64,000 bases of DNA. Origin: Flexamia atlantica. Lineage: Eukaryota; Arthropoda; Insecta; Hemiptera; Cicadellidae. The stretch spans positions 9,236,721 through 9,300,720 of the forward strand of contig JAQJVK010000012.1 of NCBI GenBank assembly GCA_035578135.1, written 5' to 3'. Positions 47,108 through 57,767 of the stretch are shown in pieces; positions within the stretch are counted from its first letter, which is position 1, and every line of letters begins with the position of its first letter. Both the position numbers and the translations under genes were made by a program. The notes beneath the pieces were generated by a model. The model made no database searches. It worked only from the letters and a program-made list of their open reading frames with translations, and was not told the origin of the DNA.

Positions 47108-50100
47108 GAGGTCGCTTTTCGAACTCACGTAAGAGTAACGACTCGCGACCTTTCATATAATAAAGTATGTATACCACGATGATGACACACTTTGAACGAT
47201 CGTGGACATTATTCAAAACCGAAACGTGCGTTAAAGCATTGAATATATAGCTAACGCAAGAGAAGGCAAGCCTAATGGCCGCCAATAGACTCAAAATATT
47301 GACGTAGTTCTGACCGCTCTCGCTAGGTAGCGCCATCAGTATTGTACCTAGTACTGCCCGGCCTCGCTTGGCGCGCTCGGGTAGCCATGGAGGATGGTCG
47401 TAGTACTGACTTTCGTCGCTTGGCGCGCTCGCGTAGCCACGGCGGATCATGACCTTGGTAGCGGCTGCAGGTGTTCAACCAAATTATTTAATTTCGCCCG
47501 CTCCGCTCCGTCTCCCGCCCCCGCGTCACTGCGTCAGTGCAGAACGGGGAGTCAGTCATAACAAACTTTAAATTCACACTTATAATTAATGATTAAGAAG
47601 CGATTTTACAAATGCTGTGTTTATTTGCGATGCTTTAAAACGATGCAGGAAACTTATTGTTATTATAATATATTTAAAACTACAATCCCAATATCATAAA
47701 ATTATATATTTTATGCCACTTGGATGTATCTAAAGTAACACTAGTTTGTAAGTATAAAGTGAAAATTTCACTGTAATGAGAAAAATTTACTAGACCTTTT
47801 TAAATGTTCACTATGAAATATTATTTTTAACAACAACAAATGTAGTTTTCGTAATTAATACAATATTATTTTACGAAACAAAACATTTATAACATTGATA
47901 AAATAATTAGAAGTTGTATTTACAATCCACTTGCTCAGAAAGAAACTGAATATTAAAGTTTATTTTGAAATAAAGTATCAAGGTGAAATTTAAATGCAGT
48001 GTGTCAGCTATCAAGAATTTAAGGAACAAAGTAATATTTCAGAGGTAAAATGGAGATATCCGAGGACCCTTAAGCAAATAACGTATCACTGTATAAAATA
48101 GATTGAGAAATTTGTAGGCCTATAGCCTCTTCTTGCATTCTTTTCGAAGTATCAATACATTTAATACAGTTTGACCAATAAATGTGTGCATTAGAATAAT
48201 AAGATAAATTTCACAGTAACTTGAATAATAACATGGTGCCGGGGTTAAGTCTCACCGTGCCGCCTACGGTAATAGCTACTTCCCTATAGGGGGAAATTCG
48301 CTAAAAGTAATATAAAAGTAGTAAACAAGAGTGTTCTTCTAGACTGTATCATTAGATGATTAAATTAGTAGCTGCAAGATTCTGTATACTGTTAAATATA
48401 CAGAATACATTATGAGGAGTTAGCTTGAATCTAAAATGAAATAGATCGTACAATCTATTTTTCTAAATAAGTAAATACAATATTATAAACTTACAGAGTT
48501 ACCTTATATAAATGACATAATATTAATACCTATAAGACTACAGATTACATTAGAGAGCGCATTGAAGAACCACGAAAGATAGCGATCGTAATGGAAACGA
48601 TTATCTTATCAGAGATCTTGGAGAAAAAAAAAACAAAAAAAGAAAGAAAAACATAGTTTTATTTTTTAGTGTTTTCAGTGGTATGTACAATTTTTGCATT
48701 TCTTGGATGTGAAATGACTGTCAGTAATTGTTTTTACTATGTTATTTTTTTGTAATCGTTAGAAGTGACATCCAGGTTAGCATTATAATTTTCAAACAAT
48801 TTCAAGCCACTTTTGTTATTGGAAATCGTGTTAAAAAGGATTTTATTGGAATCAGGAATATTTGGAGAAGATACCATATTTAAATGAGTTCCATCATACA
48901 TATACAGGAAGAAAATATAGTTTTCTCACTTGAATAAAATGAAGAGATTAAAATTTGTTGATGAAAATGAAATAAAAAAGGACATTAAGTTTAATCTCTA
49001 CCATCCAAAGTACTAACAGACGTGCAAATGGATTAAGACTGGACATTACATTGAAAATTTTAACTTTTAAAAATTAGCTATCCCTATTTCTCGATTTGAA
49101 AATTGGTCGAAATTTTGACCACTGGCGATTTTTAGTATTGTTAAAAAAACATATATTTGGGGGGAAACTACTAAAAAATTTTAAAGGAAAATGGTATTTA
49201 CATTTTATCCAGTTTTATCGTTATTAGAGAGCGCACTCGACTCACCCACCAAGGCGGCTGGCCAGACCATTAAAAAATCTGTCTTTCTTTGTTAATCGGA
49301 GGAAACTGTTTTTTTAACACTATCACATTTTTCGAACGCCACGTTTTTACACACTGCAGATGTTAATCGCTTTAATAAAGTTGGAATCGATAGAAGCTTC
49401 AAGGTTAAACATATATTTAAGTCATGTGATTTATTTACAATAAACCATTCAACAAAACCATTTATTATGAAGCTGTTTTTAAATTACCTCAAAGCTTCCA
49501 TTTATTTTAACTTTATTATGTCAATGTTGATAATAGCGCACTCACTCACGACTAACTAGCCAGGATGGCTAACCTTAGCAACAACGAATGTATCTCTGTC
49601 CGTCGATCTTCGGAGACTATGTTTGTTGACACGTTCGTATCACTCCATCATTGTTTATCAACACGTCATTGTATATAGTCAGTGATGACATGGACCGCGT
49701 CGTCGGCACGAACTCGCAAGTTCTCCCCTAAAATATAAAACGGCGCCCTCTTGTCCCAAGAGATGTATATCCATAATAGATAGATAATATATAATTTTAC
49801 CTTAAATATTCCGGATATTTATTATTACTGGAATATATTAAAATGCCAGTATATTTAAATCACTTAATCTGTATCAATAATTTAGTTATGTGTATCAATA
49901 TAAAAATAGCATTTTGTAAAATATGAAAATTAACTTCTATAGATGTAAACAAATTGTTTTACCATTACCAGAAGGCAATCTTTTACCAGTAGTCAGGACG
50001 GATCTTGTAATTTAAAAACCTAAAGCATATTATTTAAACAACCTCTATGATAACAATAACAGTACCGAAGTCTGTAATAAATAAAGCCAAAGCGTTATTT

Positions 50101-52085
50101 ATCCAGGATTTTTAAGGAAACCCATAAGTCCGACACTCATAAACCCCATACATGTATGTATTGTATCTGTCAGTTAAAATGGAGGAAAAATATTGGTTTT
50201 GATAAAATTTTCCTAAGGGCACAAATGCTTGAACAGCTAATTATAAAACCATGTTTTGTTAACAGCTGCTGAGCTAGCAGCGCACGTCCTAACTTAGTAC
50301 ATACACCTATTGCCTAAACAATGTTTTGAATATCTAACTTAAAAACAGACTATAAGCTATGCTCCCCCTTTTTATACACATTGTGTGTATTAATAGATAG
50401 GAAATAGCAATAGTCGTAATCAATTTTATGTTAAAAAATAAATGAATAAATAATACATAGTGAATAATGATTCACAGTTGAGCAAGTAATGTGAAAGTTC
50501 TCGTGTCAGTGCAGTGGGGAGATACCATACATAGTATTACATTATGCAATTAGTTTAAATATATCGAGCTCTTTAATATACACGCGCCAAAAGTCAATAG
50601 GCCAGGTCAAAACTTCAGTTCACTGCGTAACAAAGCGCAATGGTGCACAGTGGAGTAAAGCGCGAATAACATTGTATTAGCAATTGGGCTGATCTTTGTC
50701 AGTGACAAAGCTTTCATATAATCCATTCTACAGTTTTCCTTCATTCATATTTGCTTTCATATGCCCCTTACTGGTGGTCGGCGTCTCACCTGGTGATCTT
50801 AGTAATAAACCAAACAAACTGTTTTACTAAAATTGGTTGAATTTTGTATAAATGACGTTTGGAAAGCTCCAAACAATAATAAAACATTGTGAAAGCCGAT
50901 AATGCACGAGCGATCTTCATAACATGCTTGTTTAATGTGCCGCTTTATCTCAGTCAGTGCGAGACGCTTGCTGCACAATATATATTTATAAAGTTTCTTT
51001 GTCTATTTTAAGTCAATTTATGTGCAATTATAATTTTCTTGCTTAGTTTAAACTTAAACCAGAGTTGGTCATAACAATCAAAATACACACACTAAAAGTT
51101 GGTACCTCAAGAAGTTAAAAAGGAATGCCAAATTATTTTTAAAAATCCATACTGATCGACTAATAACAAAAAACAAGGCGAGGAAGGACAAGGTTCAAAA
51201 ATTTTTGCCGTGACCTAAAGAACCAACATTACAATTTTGTTTGCAGTACTTACTTACGGGAAGATCCGTATATTCTTAAACTAACGTAATAAACAATTTG
51301 TATAATTATATAATTTCATTGTGTAATCAATAGTATTTTCCTAAATCAGGCCACTTTTCATATACTGATAATTTACAGCTGGAAGTTATCGTTATTTAAG
51401 TAGTTTCAAACAATATTAGTCAACAAATAATTAATTAATAACTAGGCCTTCGCAGCTTTAAATAATTTTACCATTGATTACCTAACCAACGAAATTACTT
51501 TGATTTTGTATTTTTCTCCGGGCTCTGCCCCACGGCGCGGCGGCGGCGCGGTGTGAACAGCTGGCTGGCACGCTGGGCTGATAAGTTTGGTGTAGGGGTG
51601 AGAGGGGGGGAATATGCATCAGCGTCTACGCGCCTGCCATTCCGTCTGGGACAGGTAGATAAGTAGTTCGCCTAATCGCTACCAGGGGCAGCACGATACT
51701 GCCCCTGAATTAACGACCGCTCTCGCCAGAGCGCGCTCAAGTCGTTGCTCACAATCCGTTGCCCGCGGTTTTACTTCTATTGCGTTAGCAATATATTCAA
51801 TGGTTAAAGTGTTGGGATCATTGAATAATACTTTCATGAACATTCCATATACCCGAGAACCCATGTAACTTTAGCCAGTTTCTTTTCAAGTAAATGAGTA
51901 TAGTAATTACAATAACAATTTGTGAGTTGGAACTAATACTCAACAACGACTTATCAATGTTGAAAATGTTTGAAGTTCAGAAAATAACAAATTCAATTAT
52001 ATTGTTGTGACCTTCAATTAAGACACTATGCTCACTCAGCCTGGCGATCCAGGGAAGAACTACGTTCTGTGCTATTTACCGACTT
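47108..52085 (+). repeat. dispersed repeat R3, copy 6, split by a transposon
   Basis: Left part 47108-47236 (GTCGCTTTTCGAACTCACGT ... AAAACCGAAACGTGCGTTAAAG) and right part 51803-52085 (CATTCCATATACCCGAGAAC ... CAGCCTGGCGATCCAGGGAA ... GTGCTATTTACCGACTT) together make one R3 copy, as judged against 33093-33490. The gap is filled by the 4.57-kb element at 47237-51802. Confidence 0.88.
47237..51802. mobile_element. 4,566-bp transposon with CATTGA ends, 7-bp TSD
   Basis: The left end CATTGAATATATAGCTAACG and the inverse of the right end CATTGAATATATTGCTAACG match at about 27 of the first 29 positions. Exact 7-base duplications GTTAAAG stand at 47230-47236 and 51803-51809, and the flanks are the two halves of one R3 repeat. 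Both outer 250 bases are CpG- and GC-rich (left with two copies of TCGCTTGGCGCGCTCG; right with the hairpin CAGGGGCAGC...GCCCCTG at 51682-51706), while the interior is AT-rich. I found no frame longer than about 120 codons and no transposase motif, so the copy is non-autonomous or carries a decayed or intron-split gene. Repeat fragments inside (48240-48305, 49220-49300) suggest captured or later-inserted DNA. Superfamily not determined. Confidence 0.85.
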
Positions 52086-52640
52086 TGATGTTCCTAAAAG
52101 TTCACTACCTACAAAGCCGAAAGGGTAATGTTACACTTGGGCCAATGCCACACTGGATGGTTTTCCTGCTAATATTGCGCAGTTGTTGTCGCTCGTGATG
52201 CAAAAACACCTAATTTAAATTTGTAGCGCTACACTGGGCGGGTGAAAACCGCTCAGTATGGCATTACCCTACTGGGCAATGATTATTACCCTGTCCTTCC
52301 TTATGATCTACTCTACCTAAATCAGTCTTCTTGTACTGCTTACAGACATTTCCTCACTAAAGGTAATACCATTGAATATATAGCTAACGCAATGCTATAA
52401 TGCGTTAGCTATATATTCAATGGTAATACCACACTGTGCGATTTCCTAGTGCTATCGAGTGTTTTCCACCCGTGGCGCGGGTTTTAAAACCCTATACCCG
52501 GAGGTCATTCTGCTTCACGAGCAGTAAAAACTTCGCAACAGCAGAGCGAAAAAAAAGCTCGTTGTGGCATCGGCCTATTGGCACGGTAAGTTTTGACCGC
52601 AGTCGTGATTCTTAATTAATTGTAGTCAAAAATCACGAAC
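52086..52640. other. F2-type repeat fragments, no gene
   Basis: 52130-52270 and 52420-52500 contain GCCACACTGG, CGCTCAGTATGGCATTACCC and similar F2 MITE arms in degenerate form. The 53-base hairpin at 52370 interrupts one of them. Confidence 0.5.
52370..52422. mobile_element. 53-bp CATTGA perfect hairpin element
   Basis: A nearly perfect palindrome: CATTGAATATATAGCTAACG at the left and its exact inverse CGTTAGCTATATATTCAATG at the right around a short CAATGCTATAATG centre. Exact 7-base duplication GTAATAC (52363-52369, 52423-52429). Its 20-base arm is identical to the left end of the 4.57-kb element. Confidence 0.88.
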
Positions 52641-52860
52641 CTTCCTCAAAATCTACACTGCCGACTATTGCTGCTTACCGACAGTCCCCCGCTGCAACTC
52701 TGGGCGGGTTTCCCGCTGCTGTTGAGCGGTTTCCAGCAGTTTCCACCAGCTACTTGTGTCACCCTCCATTCAAATCACGTGATTCTGCTTCACGGGCGGA
52801 TTCTGCACCACTTGAAGCAGCGGGGAAAACCGCCCTGCCTGGCATTACCCTAATGGTAAG
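52640..52860. repeat. F2 hairpin MITE, degenerate
   Basis: Contains GTTGAGCGGTTT, CACCCTCCATTCAAATCACG and AAACCGCCCTGCCTGGCATT, in F2 order, with diverged arms. Confidence 0.55.
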
Positions 52861-53089
52861 TTTTGACCGCAGTGTTAAATCACGAACCGAGCTAACAATC
52901 TACAGTACCGACACGTCTGCTTGCACTTCTTATCGACAATACCTCACTATAGGTAAGCTTAATCCGCAGTCATAGATCACAAATGATCCTCGCTATCTCG
53001 CAAATCGCAGCCATAGTCATAGAGGTAATTTCCTCTATAGAATAACAGTTCCTCGATAGAGGTAATTTTTTTTACTACAGGGATAAGGC

Positions 53090-53238
53090 TAATGTCACAC
53101 AGGGCGGTTTTTCCCGCAGCTGTTGCGCGGGTTTTTGCCGTCCGTGAAGCAAAATAACATGATTTACATGGAGGGTGCCACACGCCGCGGCCGAAAACCG
53201 CTCAACATCAGCGGAAAGAACCGCCCAGTGTGGCATTA
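53090..53238. mobile_element. F2 hairpin MITE next to an exon
   Basis: Arms TAATGTCACACAGGGCGGTT and AACCGCCCAGTGTGGCATTA; 149 bases; central ACATGATTTACATGGAGGGT. It ends 45 bases downstream (minus-strand sense) of the 5' splice site of the exon at 53284-53423, so it lies in the first part of that intron. Confidence 0.85.
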
Positions 53239-53283
53239 AATCACGAACCAATCTATGACCGACGTGTGCAATGTGCTGCTTAC

Positions 53284-53423
53284 CGACAGTTCCTCGCTGC
53301 GGTAGGCGGTGAGCGTCTGCTCGTCTTGCAGCAGCACGCAGAAGTACGGCTCCCAGGCGACCAATGGCAGCCGCTCGTCCTTCAGCGTGTTGGCGGCCAC
53401 GTGCCCCACCGTCAGCTCCTTGT
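53284..53423 (-). CDS. exon of PH-like gene
   Basis: A 140-base exon with strong splice signals: acceptor AATTCTCTGCTGTTGCAG just above 53423, donor CTGTCG/GTAAGC at 53284/53283. It begins with two bases of a split Asp codon (phase 1 intron upstream), then KELTVGHVAANTLKDERLPL and WEPYFCVLLQDEQTLTAYRS, ending EELS in phase 0. The pattern W-x-x-YFCVLL-x(4)-TLTAYRS is what the first beta strands of a pleckstrin-homology domain look like; PH domains bind phosphoinositides or partner proteins at membranes. The next exons in phase are 32232-32273 and 30522-30729. The specific family is not recognised; a Ras-GAP-like or other PH-containing signalling protein is possible. Plus-strand frames here are shadows. 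Confidence 0.75.
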
Positions 53424-53540
53424 CTGCAACAGCAGAGAATTATTGTAGGACTCCTCCTAAAATTGGGTCGAAAATGCCACAATTTTACATGTGGTTAGAC
53501 AGAGGCGCTAGGCTATAAGTTAAGAGAGTTCAACTTTAGA

Positions 53541-53596
53541 GCGGCAGCCGCTCGTGCTGGCGGCCACGTGACCCACCGTCAACTCCTTGTCCTTGT
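53541..53596 (-). pseudogene. decayed duplicate of the PH-like exon
   Basis: After a similar acceptor (CTGCTCGCCTGTTGCAG) the sequence reads KDKELTVGHVAASTS and then diverges. The DNA matches the first part of the exon at 53284-53423 closely, including the intron edge, but has a 6-base insertion (extra AAGGAC), loses about 10 bases (after the Ser/Asn-Thr codons), shifts frame, and stops matching after GCGGCTGCC. It lies 173 bases upstream of the intact exon, so it is a tandem exon duplication that has lost its second half, or a truncated alternative exon. Confidence 0.65.
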
Positions 53597-53689
53597 CTGC
53601 AACAGGCGAGCAGGACCTTGGCGAAACGAAAAAATGAAGAATTCAGGCTTCCACAGTCGTCTTCATGAGATGGTAACTCGATGCAAGAT

Positions 53690-54015
53690 CGTGTGCATAC
53701 ATCGCGTTTCGGTGCGTTTCGGAGACGTTGCAGTTTTCCATCTTCAGGGGAACCCCGATAGTCGCGCACAAGAGAAATTATTTTACTGTAAGATAATTTG
53801 TATTGGGCACAATCATGTTTATGTATCGGAGCGCCATCTGTCGGCTGAGTACCCGTCACCATGACAACGGTTCTGTCCTGAAGATGGAAAACTGCAACCA
53901 TTGACAATACACCTTTAGAATATATATAATCAATGCTGCAACGTCTCTAAAACGTCGGTAATGAAACATCTGCACACGGTCTTTCCCAGAAGATTTCGAG
54001 TTACCGTCTTTCCGC
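53690..54015. mobile_element. hairpin element interrupted by a 37-bp element
   Basis: Arms GAGACGTTGCAGTTTTCCAT (near 53721) and ATGGAAAACTGCAAC (near 53884) continued by CTGCAACGTCTC after the insertion. Related fragments at 30770-30965 and 56080-56140 (ATCGGAGCGCCATCTG). Confidence 0.7.
53899..53935. mobile_element. 37-bp CATTGA hairpin element
   Basis: Ends CATTGACAATACACCTTTAG and ATAATCAATG; exact 7-base duplication CTGCAAC (53892-53898, 53936-53942). The other arm of the host hairpin (GAGACGTTGCAGTTTTCC) shows the site without the insertion. Confidence 0.85.
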
Positions 54016-56483
54016 AATTAAACTGAGGGGCAGGATTAGTAGTTTCCATGGGCATACATTATAGCGATATTCGGAAAAGTTATTAGGAGTTATTAGTAGT
54101 AAAGTTATAAGGAAAACGCCAAAAGTAGGCCTTATACTTTACTTGCCCTTCATTAAATGAGCTTAAAAAACTCTACGCTCGAATTTTTTTGATGTTTTGG
54201 TATTTATGGCGCTTGGATTAAATGTTTGTAATAAGTACCAGGTCATGTGCACATCTACAACTAGTATCTGAACAAAAACAATGTTAACAGTACGGTAAAA
54301 CTTCACTATTGAAATATTATGCCAAACAAAATTACCACACTTATAAAAATGTATACATCTCACATAAAAGCGAGTGAAAGAGGAATATTTCGAGCGCACG
54401 CGCAGGCGTCACTGGCAATGCCAAGTGACCCATGATCGGCGATAATCAGACAAGCGAGCGGATATCGGTCGGGACAGAGGCAGCTAGCGTATATCCGCGG
54501 ACACGCCCTCGGCTCGGAGATATATGCCCTTCCATACGCCGCAGTGTAGGCTATAGAGGTAACGGCTATTGTTATCCAGGCCTATTCAGCCGCATAAAAC
54601 AACATTGTACTGTCATTTATTTAAGACTATAAATGCAGGTTTTCCCTTTGATTTTTTCTCCTTGAAAAGGATGTAGAATAGATCTTTTAAAAACTATTCT
54701 ACCCTATTTAGGACTGGTTGTTTGAAGTAAAATATACCTCAATCTGAAAATATTTTAACAATTTCACCTAACAATTTCAAAGGTTAAAAATTTTAGCTAT
54801 CAAGCCTGAGAGAAAGTAAGACAAAGCTTGCCTGTTTAACAGTCAAATAATAATCAGTAGTATACACAAGTGTCACACGAAAAGCCGGAAGTGTCAAAGA
54901 GAAAGGCAATAATATGCTTGCGATAAAACAGTAAAACTAAGAATGTTCCCAAATGTGAAAAATTATTTGTATAAAAATCATATAATATATAATAAAATAA
55001 AAAATGTAAAATGTGTAAAATTATATGAAAACAACTGTACATGTATATCCGTATGTGTAAAAGAATTTGAACGGATGGTGTTTTTGGGGTCTGGGGACAC
55101 CAAAATGAAAAGTGATAGTAGCCTTGGGGCCTAGGTTTTACTCTAACTCATACTGAAATAGCTTATTCCTTATAGGGAAATTACGTTATATGGAGCAATT
55201 TGTCAATTTTAAATTTGCAGCGCTACCCATAGTCTTTGTCATATAAATAAAGACAAGTGTTCATTGTAGCAAATTTTATGTACTTTTTTGCATGCTGATG
55301 TTCAACACACAAAATTTCCAGTTTTTGAGTTATAAGAAAAAATATGTAAAAATATTAGATTTTTGTCTTATTTTGAATTTTTGACGATGTTTACATTTTG
55401 CATTTTCGACTACGTTCTGTCACGAAATTTTTTTTAACAAACATCGGATTTGGATTCAGTGCCCCAAAAACCACAAGAAACAACAAAAATCAAACTTAAC
55501 CCAAAATTTTCTTGTGAAGTTCTTGTGTTTTTTTTACGTTTTTTTTAAAGACAATTTAACTGAACTAATTTAAGATTGGTTGTTTTGAAGTGAAATATAC
55601 GACAATCCGAAAATCATTTAACCATTTTAGCCAACAACTTAACAGATAAAATATTTTAGCTATCAAGCCTAAATGAAAGTAAGATCAAGCTTGCCTGTTC
55701 AACAGTCAAATCAGTAACGTACACAAGTGTCACACGAAAAGCCGGAAGTGTCAAAGTAGAGAGAAAGTGTGATAATATGCAAAAGGTAAAATAGTAAAAC
55801 TAAGAATTTTTCCAAACGTGAAAAATGTGTACGAATCTGTACGGAAACCTTTTATTAACTGTACTAAGTCTCTTTATTATAATAAAACTACTGAACTATA
55901 TCATGTCAGTTTGTCTGTCTTCGTTAAATAATTTAGAAACGCACAAAATTGTAGATGGTTGTGAGCCTTAATGAAAAAAGAAACGGCCTAAAAGCAACCT
56001 TCATGACGGGTAAAAGTGCATACAAAGCGTTCCCTTTTCATATTACCATACAAAGTGAGTGGCACAGCATAATCACATCATGTGTATGTATCGGAGCGCC
56101 ATCTGGCGACCGTGTATCCGTCACCATGACAACGGCGCGGCGTCTGCAGCAGGCGCAGGCGTGCGCAGGTGCGATGACACCGTGGACCGTGGAGATTCCG
56201 TAGTGAGACTGGAGGGTTAAAGGTCCGAGTCAAATCACGTGGCATTGGGCTTACGGACGGCCCGGGTCACGACATTCGCCTCGACCTCTAACCTCGCGTA
56301 GCTTGCTGGGGGTGGGAGAAGAGGGGAGAAGCATCCTAGCATGCAGCTAGGAGGGAAAACAATTAATGCATTTGCGGAAGTTATGCTTACTTTACCAGAA
56401 GAAAACAATTCGTAACAAAACAATTCGCGTTTAAATTCTTGGTAAGTAATTTAAACGCGTTTAAGAATGAATCTCTTTTTATA
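54016..56483. other. no gene; large direct duplication
   Basis: 54705-54970 and 55565-55840 are related direct repeats (AGCTATCAAGCCT, AGTGTCACACGAAAAGCCGG, AGTAAAACTAAGAAT) about 860 bases apart. 54400-54560 and 56090-56300 are GC-richer without splice-bounded frames. No gene assigned. Confidence 0.5.
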
Positions 56484-56883
56484 GGCCCGTTTACACGTTA
56501 CTATATTTTGCAACGGCCTGGTCGCTTCAACCTGATCCTTGTAGAATATCGTAACGTATGAACGAGGGAATATCGTGATTTTTGAAATTGGAAGATCCGT
56601 GAACATTTTAATCAATCTGGAAAAGATCAAAGATCGTAATGATCTTCGGAAGTTGAAGCAACATCTTGGAACGTGTTAAGGTAGCATCGATCAAATCGCC
56701 CCAGGCTTATAAGCGAGATTGTGAAAAGTTGGAGATCGACAACGATGTTAGGGCGATCGAGGTCGTTGCAAAACATCGATGCATGTAAACGGCGCGCGGC
56801 GCTTCGATATCGGCAATATCGGCGACTATGTCGGTGCAATCAAATCGTTGCAAAATATCGGGGGATAAAGTCTAAACGGGCCC
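56484..56883. mobile_element. 400-bp MITE with GGCCCGTTTA ends
   Basis: Left GGCCCGTTTACACGTTACTA and right TAAACGGGCC are inverse, continued by TATTTTGCAACG and its inverse CGTTGCAAAATA inside. GATCGT-like words are repeated in the interior. No clear target duplication was seen. Confidence 0.7.
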
Positions 56884-57767
56884 AAAGATAATAGAAGATT
56901 GAAGGCTTGCTTATCCACCCTATCTGAGAGAAAGCAGATAAACAATAAGTTCATAATTTTCTATTCGTCCTCCCTTAATAGATGATGATTACACAATCCT
57001 CTATAAGTAGGTACGTCGAAAGTATAAGAAAACAACTTTTATTGATTAGAATAATTTAAATAAAACAATCAAGTGATTGATAAATTTAACTGGATGAATT
57101 AAGTCACATGTGAGTTTACGGTTGAAGCCTATAGATAAATGTTATAAAAGTGGCGCATTCTTTTAACGATCGCCGCTGCAACTGCATTCCTTCAACGCAA
57201 CAGCTCCTCTGATTCACCGGCCCCGGCGCTGACGTACTACAAAATACACTCTTGATATTACATTCCCATATAAATCCCCAGACGGCCGATAGATGCAGAG
57301 ATTGCAGTAGCTAGTCACAGTCACTTGAGCAGAGTGCGGGTTGAGTTATCACTGGTTACTGGTAACTCTGGTCAGGTGGCGTATTACCTCACTGCTTCTC
57401 TGGATCGCGCTTGCGCAATGAGGAATTACAATTAATTACGCTCAGCGCGGTAAACGTGGGACTGCGCATTGTTGACTGACGCGCCATCGCGGTAGTTATA
57501 GGCAGGAAGCAGTGTTGTCACCGGCCGGAAACCTGCAGTTGGTAAACCTGTTTTGTTAATTTATTGTTGTAGGTTCTTCATCGCTCTTCGCGTGTGCCCA
57601 CCAATGCGTGAAGTTGTGCAATTTATACAAGAGGAAAAAATAAAAAAAGCTTTGAATAAGTTAAATATGTCAACTTGTTCATTATCCTTTGAAACGGATG
57701 GTTAATTTTCAAATTCCTTATAGATCCTTGTTTTTCCCTCGAAACTAAAGAAAGGAAATAAAAATTA
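56884..57767. other. no gene seen
   Basis: 57170-57520 is GC-richer and contains TATAAAT at about 57271, but no exon or initiator could be supported. Confidence 0.35.

Noticed and set aside
53075..53907. Minus-strand frames of 123-135 codons around the PH-like exon
   Set aside because: They read the exon and pseudo-exon in the wrong frame and cross splice sites and a MITE.
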